Of a stretch of DNA of 64,000 bases, positions 51,726 through 60,684 are shown in pieces (within the stretch, counting starts at the first letter, position 1; every line of letters begins with the position of its first letter). This DNA is from Bacteroidales bacterium (GTDB lineage Bacteria > Bacteroidota > Bacteroidia > Bacteroidales > Muribaculaceae), in contig QAMW01000021.1 of NCBI GenBank assembly GCA_003150235.1, positions 1 to 64,000 on the forward strand, written 5' to 3'. The position numbers were made by a program, and so were the translations under genes. Below the pieces are notes generated by a model. That model ran no database searches. It was not told where the DNA came from and worked only from the letters and a program-made list of their open reading frames with translations.

Positions 51726-54700
51726 GCGAGAATAAAAAGCCTAAAAGCATATTGCGCCGTATCGTAAAATGGGTAGCATGTATAGCAGGAAGTATCGTTG
51801 CGCTTATATTGATACTTGTCACTCTCATGGTGTGGATTCTGACACCGGGACGACTCACCCCGATAGTCACTGACATCGCCAATGAAAATCTAAATGCCGA
51901 AGTGACACTATCGCGCGCCGAGCTTACATTCTGGAAGACATTTCCTACATTATATATAGAGCTTGACTCGCTGACCCTGAAAAGCGGTGCGTTTACGTCG
52001 CTTGATACCGCGCAACGACGCGCGTTGCCGGAATATGCCGACACGCTGGCTCATGTCGGATATTTCCGCGGAGGAGTAAATGTGCTTGCACTGCTTGCCG
52101 GAAATATCAGTCTGCACGATGTGGAATTGTCAGGCTCGCGCGTCAACGCTGTCGCCTACGACAGCACGACTGTCAACTACGACATCGTGCCTCCAGGTGA
52201 TGAGAAAGAGAACACCGAGCCATTATCGCTGCCCGACATATCCATCAACCGCTTTGTAATAGCCGACTCGCTCCCGGTAAGATATATTTCTCTGGCTGAT
52301 TCCATCAACATAGGGCTTACCCTCCACCGCTCCGATGTCATTTCGTCGGAAAAGCCTGCCTACCGGCTTCAGCTCAACAGTTCGGTAGCCGCGTTGCTTC
52401 CTCCTGATGTCAATATAGACTCGATGTCAGTAACTGTTGACGGCAACATTGAATGGGAACATGGGACCCCGGAAAAATTTTTATTCAAGGATTTTACCAT
52501 TGCGATGACACCCGTCAGCGCAATTATAAACGCGGCAATTTCCCTCGGCACTCCTGTAACAATCGAAGAACTGCGCATCAATATTGACCGATTGCCTGTC
52601 ATGGAGACATTAGCAATGATACCGCAACAGTGGCGTCCCGACCTATCAGGCATCACCACAAGAATGACAGCCGACATTGCCGTTAACCTTACAAGTCCCT
52701 ATCCAATCGACAGCAAGGGACTTCCATGGGTAGATGGCACCCTTGAAGTGCCGCAATGCGACGCAGTCTACGACGGATACGAGTTTTACCGCATCAACCT
52801 CAGCGCATCGGCGTCATTCAACGGCGACAACCCCGATGCCTCGACAGCTACACTCGCAAAGCTGTCGGTCGCCGGAGAAGGTGTAGGAGTGGATATCAAC
52901 GGCAGCATCGCCTCTCCGATTTCCAATCCTGCCATAAAAGGACATATCAAGGCAAATGTCAATCTTGCCAATCTGCCCAAATCTCTTCTGTCAATGTTTC
53001 CCGGTACAGTGAAAGGCAGGATACAGCTCGATACCGACGCACAGCTGCATCTAAACGATCTCACCCCGAAAAGATTTCACAAAATACTCCTAAACGGCGA
53101 CCTCGACCTGAACGATATCGACCTCTCCTCTTCCGATATAGGAATAGATTTATATACCCGCAACGCATGTATCAAACTCGGAACCAACAACGGATTTGTC
53201 TCTGACAACAACCGGGTTGACTCTCTCCTTACCGCCTCGGTACGCATTGACACCCTTTCGATGAATATCGAGGGCATTGACGTGACGTTACGTGACCTTA
53301 AGGGTGGTATCGGTTGCTCCAACAAGGCATCGTCCGCCGACACCACCGCCATCAATCCTATCGGCGGCACAATCAATATCGCACGGCTGCGATATTCCGA
53401 CCCCGATTCCACAAAGGTGTTTGCGCGCGATTTATACGCTCACGCATCTCTTCAGCGATTTGAGGAGCAGGCAAGGCTGCCGTTGATGAATGTCGGTGCC
53501 GGGATAGGCTCCATTTTTTACGCTGACTCGATGAATCGCGTGATTCTCCGTAAAGGCAACATCAATGCAACCGCCCACATGCGACCGGTAAAACCAATGA
53601 ATCCGCGCATGAAACAACGATACGACTCCATAGCGGCACTCAATCCGGACGCCACCCCCGACTCAGTAATGAGAATCATGCGCAGATCCATGGCACATAA
53701 CCGCAGAATGGAGATGAGTCAGTATGACGTGGTGGACTTTGGTGTCGATACCTCAACAAAGCGTTTGTTGAGGAAATGGAATGTCGCCGGCAGCATAACT
53801 GCAGAACGCGGCAGACTTTTTACACCGTATTTTCCGGTGCGCAACAGGCTTAGCCACATCGACGTGAAATTCTCCACCGACAGTGTGATTCTGAACGATG
53901 TGAAATATCGCGCCGGAAGCTCCGACTTCACCATCAACGGCGGAGTACGCAACATGCGCCGCGCCCTGACGTCAGGAAGACCGCTGAGAGTTAATCTCAC
54001 AGTGAAGAGCGACACACTGAACATCAATGAGCTGGTGCAGGCATCATATAAGGGAGCGGCATTTGCCGACCGCATAAAAGATGGTTCGGTAAAACTCGCA
54101 CCGATAGACTCGGAAAGCGACATAGACCATCTTACCGACTCGGTGACAGCCGACGGAATGACAGCGGCACTCCTTGTGCCGGTCAACATCGATGCCGACA
54201 TTTCCATGGAAGCCGACAACATCATATATTCCAATATGTATATGTCAGACTTCAACGGTGAGCTGCTGGTAAAGGATGGCGCGATTAATCTGCGGGACCT
54301 GTCAGCCAAGTCAGGAATCGGAGATGCCCGCTTCACGGCACTATACACCGCCCCGACAAAAAAAGATATACGCTTCGGTTTCGGACTTGAACTATCGGAA
54401 ATCAACATAAAGGAATTTATCGGCATGATGCCGGCGGTAGATTCCCTTATGCCGCTTCTTCAGTCGTTCCAGGGAAAGATTGACGCCGATATTGCCGCGA
54501 CCGCGAAAATCGACTCGGTTATGAATATCGAACTGCCTTCGCTGAATGCGGCTGTCAAACTTGAAGGCAGAGACCTTGTACTGCTCGACGCGGAGACTTT
54601 CCGCACTTTGTCGAAGTGGCTTCTGTTTAAAGACAAGAAGACCAACGTGATTCCTCACATGGCGGTGGAAATGCTTGTAGAGGATTCAAAACTTGAAATG

Positions 54701-55165
54701 TTCCCGTTTGTATTTGACTTCGACAGGTATCGCCTTGCGGTGATGGGCTCCAATGATCTCGCCATGAATTTCAAATATCATGTATCGGTATTGAAATCGC
54801 CTATACCGTTTAAGTTTGGTATAAACCTCTCGGGAAATGCCGACAAGATGAAGGTGCGGCTCGGCAGGGCGAAATACAAGCCCGATAAAGCCGGCGAGAC
54901 ATTTGCCATTGTCGACACAACCCGCATAAACCTACTGAAAGAAATTGACAATGTGTTCCGGCGTGGTGCCCGCAATGCGCGTCTTGGTGCGCTTAGACCC
55001 GAAAAGCGTCCTGACAATGTAAACTTTGATGAACTAAATGACACGATATCTCACGAAGATTCCGTAATGTTCATAAATCAGGGATTACTGCCCGCGCCTC
55101 CCAAGCCGGAACCGGTTGAGGAAGTGCCGGCAGCCAAAACAAAAGATAAAAAGAAGAAGAAATGA
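51722..55165 (+). CDS. Large AsmA-like membrane-anchored protein
   Basis: A 1147-residue protein with one N-terminal membrane helix (about 17-42) and a very long periplasmic region of repeating beta-strand pattern, as in AsmA/TamB-type proteins that bridge the membranes and carry lipids. The N-terminal TDIANENLNAEVTLSRAELT and the C-terminal region with KYHVSVLKSPIPFKFGINLS fit AsmA-like architecture. The last 40 residues are proline- and lysine-rich. It overlaps the genes on both sides by 4 bp, so it is tightly coupled to the DUF5715 lipoprotein and the HAD phosphatase. Confidence 0.82.
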   Translation: MSENKKPKSILRRIVKWVACIAGSIVALILILVTLMVWILTPGRLTPIVTDIANENLNAEVTLSRAELTFWKTFPTLYIELDSLTLKSGAFTSLDTAQRRALPEYADTLAHVGYFRGGVNVLALLAGNISLHDVELSGSRVNAVAYDSTTVNYDIVPPGDEKENTEPLSLPDISINRFVIADSLPVRYISLADSINIGLTLHRSDVISSEKPAYRLQLNSSVAALLPPDVNIDSMSVTVDGNIEWEHGTPEKFLFKDFTIAMTPVSAIINAAISLGTPVTIEELRINIDRLPVMETLAMIPQQWRPDLSGITTRMTADIAVNLTSPYPIDSKGLPWVDGTLEVPQCDAVYDGYEFYRINLSASASFNGDNPDASTATLAKLSVAGEGVGVDINGSIASPISNPAIKGHIKANVNLANLPKSLLSMFPGTVKGRIQLDTDAQLHLNDLTPKRFHKILLNGDLDLNDIDLSSSDIGIDLYTRNACIKLGTNNGFVSDNNRVDSLLTASVRIDTLSMNIEGIDVTLRDLKGGIGCSNKASSADTTAINPIGGTINIARLRYSDPDSTKVFARDLYAHASLQRFEEQARLPLMNVGAGIGSIFYADSMNRVILRKGNINATAHMRPVKPMNPRMKQRYDSIAALNPDATPDSVMRIMRRSMAHNRRMEMSQYDVVDFGVDTSTKRLLRKWNVAGSITAERGRLFTPYFPVRNRLSHIDVKFSTDSVILNDVKYRAGSSDFTINGGVRNMRRALTSGRPLRVNLTVKSDTLNINELVQASYKGAAFADRIKDGSVKLAPIDSESDIDHLTDSVTADGMTAALLVPVNIDADISMEADNIIYSNMYMSDFNGELLVKDGAINLRDLSAKSGIGDARFTALYTAPTKKDIRFGFGLELSEINIKEFIGMMPAVDSLMPLLQSFQGKIDADIAATAKIDSVMNIELPSLNAAVKLEGRDLVLLDAETFRTLSKWLLFKDKKTNVIPHMAVEMLVEDSKLEMFPFVFDFDRYRLAVMGSNDLAMNFKYHVSVLKSPIPFKFGINLSGNADKMKVRLGRAKYKPDKAGETFAIVDTTRINLLKEIDNVFRRGARNARLGALRPEKRPDNVNFDELNDTISHEDSVMFINQGLLPAPPKPEPVEEVPAAKTKDKKKKK

Positions 55166-55902
55166 CCGAGCAAGATGCTATAATGAATTATATGAGGCGT
55201 AACGACCTTATGAGTTTCGCGCCTACCGCCGCCCTTATCGACATGGACGGCACTCTCTACGACTCGATGGGTCATCACGCTGACGCATGGCACCACATGA
55301 TGTCGGAAATCGGCATCGACTGTGACCGCGATGAATTTTTCATGTATGAAGGGCGTACCGGAGTTGATACCATCAATATCCTGTTTCGCCGTGCCTACGG
55401 ACACGATGCCTCACCTGAACAAGCAAAAGAGCTTTACAAGCGCAAGACAGTGCTTTTCAGCGAGATGCCCCCGGTGATACCTATACCGGGGGCACAACGG
55501 ATGGTGAAAGCTCTCCTTGACAGGCACATCGCCACTGTGCTCGTGACCGGATCGGGACAGAACACGCTGCTAAGCCGTCTTGACACGGACTATCCGGGCG
55601 CATTCCCTCCCGGGATGAGAGTGACCGGACACGATGTCACCAAAGGCAAGCCTCATCCCGAACCATTCCTGAAAGGAATGTCGCTTGCGGGGGTACATCC
55701 CGAAAACTCCATCGCCATTGACAATGCTCCTATAGGGGTGATGGCGGCTGCCGCTTCCGGCGCTTTCACAATCGGGGTGACGACCGGGCCTATTCCCGAA
55801 CAGGCATTATGGGATGCCGGAGCCGATATCGTGTACCCGTCGATGGACTCCCTCGCCGACAATATCGGCAAATTTATTAATCCTTTTAATATGTCAATCT
55901 AA
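55162..55902 (+). CDS. HAD-superfamily phosphatase (beta-phosphoglucomutase-like)
   Basis: A 246-residue phosphohydrolase with all four HAD motifs: IDMDGTLYDSM (nucleophile), VLVTGSGQNTLLS, KGKPHPEPFLKGM (lysine) and IAIDNAPIGVMAA (metal-binding acid). A helical cap lies between motifs 1 and 2. The substrate is unknown; sugar phosphates are common for the group. It overlaps the AsmA-like gene by 4 bp and is 1 bp from aroB. Confidence 0.9.
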   Translation: MTEQDAIMNYMRRNDLMSFAPTAALIDMDGTLYDSMGHHADAWHHMMSEIGIDCDRDEFFMYEGRTGVDTINILFRRAYGHDASPEQAKELYKRKTVLFSEMPPVIPIPGAQRMVKALLDRHIATVLVTGSGQNTLLSRLDTDYPGAFPPGMRVTGHDVTKGKPHPEPFLKGMSLAGVHPENSIAIDNAPIGVMAAAASGAFTIGVTTGPIPEQALWDAGADIVYPSMDSLADNIGKFINPFNMSI

Positions 55903-55903
55903 T

Positions 55904-56968
55904 ATGAAACATCAGGATATACTATTTACCAACGATGTGGCGGCGGCTCTTGACAATATAATAATTGGCGCAGGGTCACCGCTCACATTCATACTCGTTG
56001 ACGAAAATACCCGTCGCTATGTGCTCCCATCGCTTATAGACAGTTCTGCCCTACTTGCCGATGCAAAAGTAATCACAGTCAAGCCGGGTGATATCAATAA
56101 GAATCTCGACTCTCTGGCACATATATGGACTGAACTGCAAAAAGGAGGAGCCAACCGTAAATCACTGATGATAAATCTCGGCGGAGGCATGGTGACCGAC
56201 ATGGGCGGATTTGCAGCATCAACCTTCAAGCGCGGAATACGCTTCATCAATGTCCCCACGACGTTGCTCTCGGCTGTTGACGCGGCAGTAGGCGGCAAGA
56301 CCGGCATAAATTTCAACGGGCTGAAAAATGAAATCGGTGTATTCAATGAAGCCGACGCTGTGATTATATCAAGCCGCTTCTTCGTATCGCTACCCGTGGA
56401 GGAGTTGCGGTCGGGCTACGCTGAAATGCTCAAGCACGGGCTTATCGACAATGCCGACAATTATAACAAGCTTCTCGGCTACCGAGTGGAGGAAGCCAAT
56501 GCAGAGCGGCTCCTCGCCCTGCTAAAGGAATCGGTGATGGTGAAGCGACGCATCGTAGAGGAAGACCCTCATGAGCATGGCATACGCCGTGCCCTCAACC
56601 TCGGACATACGGTCGGTCATGCCTTTGAAAGCCTGGCAATGCGGCGTGGCAACCCTATTCCTCACGGTTTCGCCGTGGCATGGGGATGTGTTGCCGAGCT
56701 TGTGTTGAGCCACATGAAGACGGGGTTCCCCTCTGCTGAGTTGCAACGGTTTGCCCGGTATGTATATGAAAGCTACGGGACATTCCCAATCACCTGCGAC
56801 GACTATCCGGAACTAATCGAGCTTATGCACCACGACAAGAAAAACATGAGCGGCGACATCAATTTTACCCAGCTGAGCGGTATCGGCGAAATATTGATTG
56901 ACCGCATCGCTACAGAAGATGAAATAAAAACCGCCCTCGACATATTCCGCGACCTCACCCACCAGTAA
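55904..56968 (+). CDS. aroB: 3-dehydroquinate synthase
   Basis: Second step of the shikimate pathway: converts DAHP to 3-dehydroquinate with NAD and a metal. The 354-residue protein has the NAD-binding GGGMVTDMGGFAASTFKRGI, VPTTLLSAVDAAVGGKTGIN and the metal-binding histidines in RRALNLGHTVGHAFES and the later HHDKKNMSG. An upstream extension of the frame is rejected because the ATG at 55904 matches the usual N-terminus. It ends the run that begins with the DUF5715 lipoprotein. Confidence 0.95.
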   Translation: MKHQDILFTNDVAAALDNIIIGAGSPLTFILVDENTRRYVLPSLIDSSALLADAKVITVKPGDINKNLDSLAHIWTELQKGGANRKSLMINLGGGMVTDMGGFAASTFKRGIRFINVPTTLLSAVDAAVGGKTGINFNGLKNEIGVFNEADAVIISSRFFVSLPVEELRSGYAEMLKHGLIDNADNYNKLLGYRVEEANAERLLALLKESVMVKRRIVEEDPHEHGIRRALNLGHTVGHAFESLAMRRGNPIPHGFAVAWGCVAELVLSHMKTGFPSAELQRFARYVYESYGTFPITCDDYPELIELMHHDKKNMSGDINFTQLSGIGEILIDRIATEDEIKTALDIFRDLTHQ

Positions 56969-57300
56969 ACCACGGCAAAAGTACCCATGACAATGAAGCC
57001 CCGGCATTACGCCCACTGTCAGGTTACAACACGACATACAAACGTCAGGTATGGAATGAACCGGGAGCAACCGTGACCACCAATTTCAATATGATTTCGG
57101 GAGGCAACAATGTGCATCCGATCACTACGCGCGCCCTGACTATCCGGGAGGCGTTGCGCCTGCAGAGTTTTCCAGATTCATTTAAGCTGACAGGAAAGGA
57201 AGGTGCGATAAGAACGATAATCGGCAATGCGTTTCCACCACTTCTTGCATATTACTTTGCTCGGCATATCAAAGATTTAATAATACCTCAAATTCCTTGA
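56969..57300 (+). pseudogene. C-terminal remnant of a cytosine-5 DNA methyltransferase
   Basis: Right after the aroB stop, an open frame (codons in phase with 57001) reads VNHGKSTHDNEAP, then YNTTYKRQVWNEPGATVTTN, HPITTRALTIREALRLQSFP and IRTIIGNAFPPLLAYYFARH before a stop at 57298-57300. The RALTxREALRLQSFPD and IGNAFPP segments are motifs IX and X of C5 methyltransferases. The catalytic PCQ motif and the SAM-binding motif are absent, because aroB lies upstream. This is about the last 105 residues of an enzyme, the trace of a lost restriction-modification gene. Confidence 0.82.
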
Positions 57301-57508
57301 AATAATTTGATTTCAGATTAAACTGAAGTTGGGTCGGATGCTGTTTTTGACCGCCACGATGCATTTGAATCACTCCACAGCGCGGAACTTGATGCAATAT
57401 GGATTGGACTCTTTGTATTTTCCTTTTTTCACTCGATACAAGGTACACGCAAATGACGAATATTTCCTTGACCAATATTCCGATGTGGCAAGTTTTAAGA
57501 ATACTCTA
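57301..57508. other. Unassigned gap after the methyltransferase remnant
   Basis: About 200 bp. Short frames such as one reading SDAVFDRHDAFESLHSAELD (from 57334) are interrupted. It might be a decayed piece of the lost restriction system, but nothing is recognisable. Confidence 0.35.
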
Positions 57509-58048
57509 TCAGCGTTTAGTCCAGGTAACTTTCACGCCGTTATTGAGAGCATTCAGCAAAGAGTCGCCCTCCATCCATACTTCAGAAAGTATCATACCAT
57601 TTTCGGAGACCTCAGCATATACTGCCTCATAATAGTCTGCCAATCTGTCGCATAATTCTTTCCTTAATGTAGAAGGATCCACACTCAAACGATAGTTCTT
57701 ATTTATGGTTTCCAGTAAAAAGCTCCCAGGGTCAGCCTCAAATCGATAAGCAAGTAGATCGTAAGTCATCCTGATAGTATCATTTCGAAGAACCCACGAA
57801 CCTTGTATGCCGGATTTAAAATCCAGGTTACATTTAATCAAAGAATCTTCCCGGCATAACCGCAGTCTGTTTTCTATTATAAAAGATGAATCAACTGAAA
57901 ATTCTATGTATTCAACACCTTTTATCCCTAAACTTTCATCGGTAATCGAGCGTATCCATCGACCGGAGACATCAAATTTTGAAATACAAGATAACAAAAA
58001 TATATTGAAGACACATGCCAATAACACCTTGAAAGTAAACCTAATCAT
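57509..58048 (-). CDS. Unrecognised lipoprotein (lipocalin-like pattern)
   Basis: A 179-residue predicted lipoprotein (FNIFLLSC, Cys21). The mature part is rich in beta strands: GRWIRSITDESLGIKGVEYI, FSVDSSFIIENRLRLC, GSWVLRNDTIRMTYDL. The G-x-W start and alternating strands resemble small lipocalin-like domains, but I do not recognise the family. Its ATG overlaps the upstream gene by 4 bp, so the two are co-translated. Codon use is AT-richer than in the genes to the left. Confidence 0.7.
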   Translation of the reverse strand: MIRFTFKVLLACVFNIFLLSCISKFDVSGRWIRSITDESLGIKGVEYIEFSVDSSFIIENRLRLCREDSLIKCNLDFKSGIQGSWVLRNDTIRMTYDLLAYRFEADPGSFLLETINKNYRLSVDPSTLRKELCDRLADYYEAVYAEVSENGMILSEVWMEGDSLLNALNNGVKVTWTKR

Positions 58049-58878
58049 AGACCAATACCGGACAAGAAATTATCCATACCTTCTTCCATTCCATCCATCA
58101 CCGAGTCAAGCCATGCGCTCCCGGTAGCATGATTTGCCGTAAGTCCAATTTCGGTTCCTGAAGAGGGAGCAACGACACGCCACACGCCACTTATTTTCTG
58201 ACACATCCCGGCTAAGGAAAAATCAATCAGTCCCGGTCGTGTTATAAACGGAACGATATAAAAGCCGCCTATAGCATTTTCAGGAATCATTCCAGGTATA
58301 TCATAGATACTCTTTTCTTCAGTAAAGTCACAATCCATCGGTATTATCTCAAAGGTCGCCAATATAATTTCAGAATCCTCAGTCGGGGCGTGGTCGGCAC
58401 ATACCCAGAAAGTAAACCCGCGTTGATGACCTTCTCTTGCGATAAGACTCATGCCCGGTTCTTCAGACCCCGACATAATATAAAGTCTATTAGCCTGAAG
58501 TTCGGTCAAAGCATCAGTATCAAAATCTATTATTTCAAATTCCGTTCCACCAAGACTTCGTACTGCGGTTGAAGAAAGAGCAGGCTGGAAGCGGTCATTT
58601 TTAGAAAATGACTTTTTAATCCATGGGCGCACGGTCTCTCCTGAGATAAGGAATGAGTCATCGCCAATCCGAACCGCAAGATAATAATTCCTCTCCCAAT
58701 ACTCCTTTTCAGGAGCATTTTTAATCTCCCCTTCATTTTCATCGACAAGCTGATAATCCTGTCGTATAAATACGATCGCGCCATTAATTGACCGGATAAC
58801 TATATTTTCAAATATTCCTTGTCCTGCTTGCGCGTTTATAGATATAATCAATAGCAGAATAAATAACGCTTTTTTCAT
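58045..58878 (-). CDS. Unrecognised exported protein
   Basis: A 277-residue protein with a signal peptide (MKKALFILLLIISINAQAG). The mature part starts GIFENIVIRSINGAIVFIRQ and contains YYLAVRIGDDSFLISGETVR, FTFWVCADHAPTEDSE and a C-terminal segment SVMDGMEEGMDNFLSGIGL. I do not recognise it. TTG at 58887 could add three residues; the ATG at 58876-58878 is preferred. It is followed by the lipoprotein gene with a 4-bp overlap and preceded by another exported protein gene 19 bp away. Confidence 0.7.
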   Translation of the reverse strand: MKKALFILLLIISINAQAGQGIFENIVIRSINGAIVFIRQDYQLVDENEGEIKNAPEKEYWERNYYLAVRIGDDSFLISGETVRPWIKKSFSKNDRFQPALSSTAVRSLGGTEFEIIDFDTDALTELQANRLYIMSGSEEPGMSLIAREGHQRGFTFWVCADHAPTEDSEIILATFEIIPMDCDFTEEKSIYDIPGMIPENAIGGFYIVPFITRPGLIDFSLAGMCQKISGVWRVVAPSSGTEIGLTANHATGSAWLDSVMDGMEEGMDNFLSGIGL

Positions 58879-58897
58879 AATTCTCAATTATCTTATT

Positions 58898-59431
58898 TTA
58901 GTGTTTATTATGACTAATTACATCAAATGCAAATCTATAAACCTGCCGACGTTTATTCCAGTCCTTATTGTTTAAAATATAAGAAGGCGCAGTATCATTG
59001 TATCCCCACTTGAACCTAAGTATCCCTGAAGTATCATATAACCTCGTGAAATCTGAAACCGGGGTATAGAATCTCACTCTACTTGACCAGTTGTCACCAA
59101 TCGGTTCAATGTAAAGCTTTTCTACAGGAAAATATGAATTAAAGTTTCCGACACTCACCTCTACTGAATCAAAAGATATGGGTTGGGGCGTAATCAATGA
59201 GACTGTAAAAGTCACTGTATCGGAAAATGTAGTCAGCACAATGTCACACTCCATATCTTTCAATGCCTGCGTGGTTCCGTCACGCTTTATTTTATGTGGT
59301 TTAACGAACACCACAGTTCCATCAGGCGTCGTCTTTGTAAAAACATGTTTAGACAGATTTTCTGCATGCAAAAAAAACGAGAAGAGCAATATAGCCGTCG
59401 CCGCAATGAATATCCGTCGTCTTACACTCAT
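58898..59431 (-). CDS. Unrecognised exported protein
   Basis: A 177-residue protein with a signal peptide (MSVRRRIFIAATAILLFSFF, cleavage near LHAEN). The mature sequence includes TTPDGTVVFVKPHKIKRDG, VTFTVSLITPQPISFDSVEV and FKWGYNDTAPSYILNN. DGTVVFVKP recalls the NGAIVFIRQ segment at the start of the next protein, hinting at a shared fold or common origin, which is speculative. The ATG at 59429-59431 is preferred to an upstream TTG. It heads the three-gene run of exported unknowns. Confidence 0.68.
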   Translation of the reverse strand: MSVRRRIFIAATAILLFSFFLHAENLSKHVFTKTTPDGTVVFVKPHKIKRDGTTQALKDMECDIVLTTFSDTVTFTVSLITPQPISFDSVEVSVGNFNSYFPVEKLYIEPIGDNWSSRVRFYTPVSDFTRLYDTSGILRFKWGYNDTAPSYILNNKDWNKRRQVYRFAFDVISHNKH

Positions 59432-59497
59432 AATATCATGATTAAGAGTCAATCATTAATTATACCGTTTACTGGCAACTTTGCCATTATATCATCT

Positions 59498-59541
59498 AAA
59501 AACACCCCGCAGCCATAATAACCAAAATCTGCCGCGGGGTT
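59498..59541 (-). terminator. Terminator of the TRL lipoprotein gene
   Basis: CCCCGC (59505-59510) pairs with GCGGGG (59534-59539) with two further inner G-C pairs; on the minus strand TGTTTTT follows (A-run 59498-59502 on the plus strand). Confidence 0.7.
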
Positions 59542-59554
59542 ATTTCAAATATTA

Positions 59555-59872
59555 TCAATCACCGTAAACGATTGTGGTTGACGAAGCAAAGATACCAAGT
59601 ACAGATGTTTTCTTTACATCCACGTGGGAAATCTTTTTAATGCCGGCTTTCTTTGCCGCAAGATCAATACTTGCATCACCGGTTGCTACAAGACCAAGGA
59701 TATTAGAAGCGCTGGACTGACCAACCTTCTTCCCGAGAGGATTAGAGGTAACACTTTCACCTGATGTAACACCGGTGTAAAGGACGCCCATACCGGCAGG
59801 TGTTGAAACGACAGCGCAACTGCTGACAAGCAGTGCTAAAGCAGCCGCCACAGAAAGACATACTTTTTTCAT
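59555..59872 (-). CDS. TRL-like family lipoprotein
   Basis: A 105-residue lipoprotein (lipobox VSSC, Cys19). The mature part, CAVVSTPAGMGVLYTGVTSG, then NPLGKKVGQSSASNILGLVA, GDASIDLAAKKAGIKKI and SVLGIFASSTTIVYG, is the complete TRL domain, named after a tRNA-linked locus in spirochaetes and later seen in many bacteria; it is rich in small residues and predicted to lie in the envelope. Function is unknown. It has its own promoter and terminator. Confidence 0.85.
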   Translation of the reverse strand: MKKVCLSVAAALALLVSSCAVVSTPAGMGVLYTGVTSGESVTSNPLGKKVGQSSASNILGLVATGDASIDLAAKKAGIKKISHVDVKKTSVLGIFASSTTIVYGD

Positions 59873-59932
59873 GCTGAATTGTGTTAATTAATTAGTTATT
59901 AGTTTGTATTAACATTATATTAATGTTTTTTA

Positions 59933-59964
59933 CAAAGTTAGGCATATTCGATATTTCCTATCAA
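59933..59964 (-). promoter_or_regulatory. Promoter of the TRL lipoprotein gene
   Basis: Minus-strand TTG (59962-59964), 21-bp spacer, TAACTTTG (59933-59940). The leader would be about 55 nt. Confidence 0.65.
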
Positions 59965-60012
59965 TCCGGCTGTTTCATTAATTATACAAAATTGTACAAT
60001 TAATGGACTCCG

Positions 60013-60333
60013 TCACTTGTCAAGCTGGCATCTTATCATATCTATTATATGCTGCGGCAGACCGCTTAAATCAATCTCCTTATGAGTAAACGGAATGGCT
60101 AAAAATGGCTTATCATCATATGACATCAAATTATCACTGCATATTTCAGCTATAAAATCATGATTAAGTACACGGCTTATCTCGATAAGACGACATACAC
60201 TGATGTCACGACTATTAAAAATATGATACAAAGAGGAACGCGAACAATTAATTGCCCTTGCAAAATCAGAATAATTCCAATGCTGTTCTTCTACCTTACG
60301 GCGTATTCTGTCCCCAATATCCAAAGGTTTCAT
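60013..60333 (-). CDS. Small HTH (XRE-like) regulator
   Basis: A 106-residue protein with an N-terminal helix-turn-helix: IGDRIRRKVEEQHWNYSDFA, RAINCSRSSLYHIFNSRDI and SVCRLIEISRVLNHDF, the five-helix XRE layout. The remaining 50 residues (ending SGLPQHIIDMIRCQLDK) have no known domain. It lies downstream of the 6S-like RNA candidate and before the TRL gene on the same strand. Targets are unknown. Confidence 0.82.
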   Translation of the reverse strand: MKPLDIGDRIRRKVEEQHWNYSDFARAINCSRSSLYHIFNSRDISVCRLIEISRVLNHDFIAEICSDNLMSYDDKPFLAIPFTHKEIDLSGLPQHIIDMIRCQLDK

Positions 60334-60385
60334 AACTCATCGATAGCTTGTCATCTTATCCTGCCACATTGCCTATGGCAGTCAT

Positions 60386-60630
60386 AAAAAAAGAGCGTGG
60401 CAATGTTGCAACTTATTTTCAAGGAGGCATCGCCAAACGCCTTAGTAGAAATAAGCAGCCCACCCCACGCCTTGACGCTATCTCTACCCTTCGGGTGGAT
60501 ATACGACAAGCATGAGCGCCCGGAACTGCATAATCCCTCTACTGATAATTTTGGCGAATTTCCTTGAAAGGATTAAGCACAAACGCTTCTAAAAAAATAT
60601 GTACACGACAATGCAAAGATTTCATTGTCG
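60386..60630 (-). ncRNA. 6S-RNA-like structured RNA candidate
   Basis: A 351-bp gene-free gap whose minus strand folds into one long hairpin with bubbles. Outer stem: AGCGT with ACGCT (60394-60398 with 60583-60587) and TTTCAAGGA with TCCTTGAAA (60417-60425 with 60561-60569). Middle: GCCAAA with TTTGGC (60432-60437 with 60550-60555), AGTAG with CTACT (60444-60448 with 60539-60543). Then a large bubble, and an apical stem (60479-60489 with 60493-60503) with one mismatch. A T7 run (60386-60392) follows the closing stem on the minus strand. A full promoter lies upstream. Length and form fit SsrS (6S) RNA, which regulates RNA polymerase. No protein frame fits. Confidence 0.55.
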
Positions 60631-60636
60631 CGTACA
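60600..60636. promoter_or_regulatory. 14-bp inverted repeat at the 5' side of the RNA candidate
   Basis: TGTAC-A-CGACAATG (60600-60613) and its complement (60623-60636) with one mismatch and a 9-bp loop. It covers the expected transcript start of the RNA candidate, so it could be an operator or a 5' RNA hairpin. Confidence 0.5.
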
Positions 60637-60664
60637 AAGATAATGAAAAAACGATAAGAACAAA
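60635..60664 (-). promoter_or_regulatory. Promoter of the 6S-like RNA candidate
   Basis: Minus-strand TTTG (60661-60664), 18-bp spacer, TATCTTTG (60635-60642). The transcript start would be near 60630. Confidence 0.65.
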
Positions 60665-60684
60665 AATGTCTTGAGACGGCTCAG

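Noticed and set aside
57329..57655. Plus-strand open frame after the methyltransferase remnant
   Set aside because: It overlaps the lipoprotein gene in the antisense direction and has no recognisable motif; at most a decayed fragment.
60386..60630. tmRNA (ssrA) instead of a 6S-like RNA
   Set aside because: Too short, and neither a tRNA-like end nor a proteolysis-tag reading frame was found.
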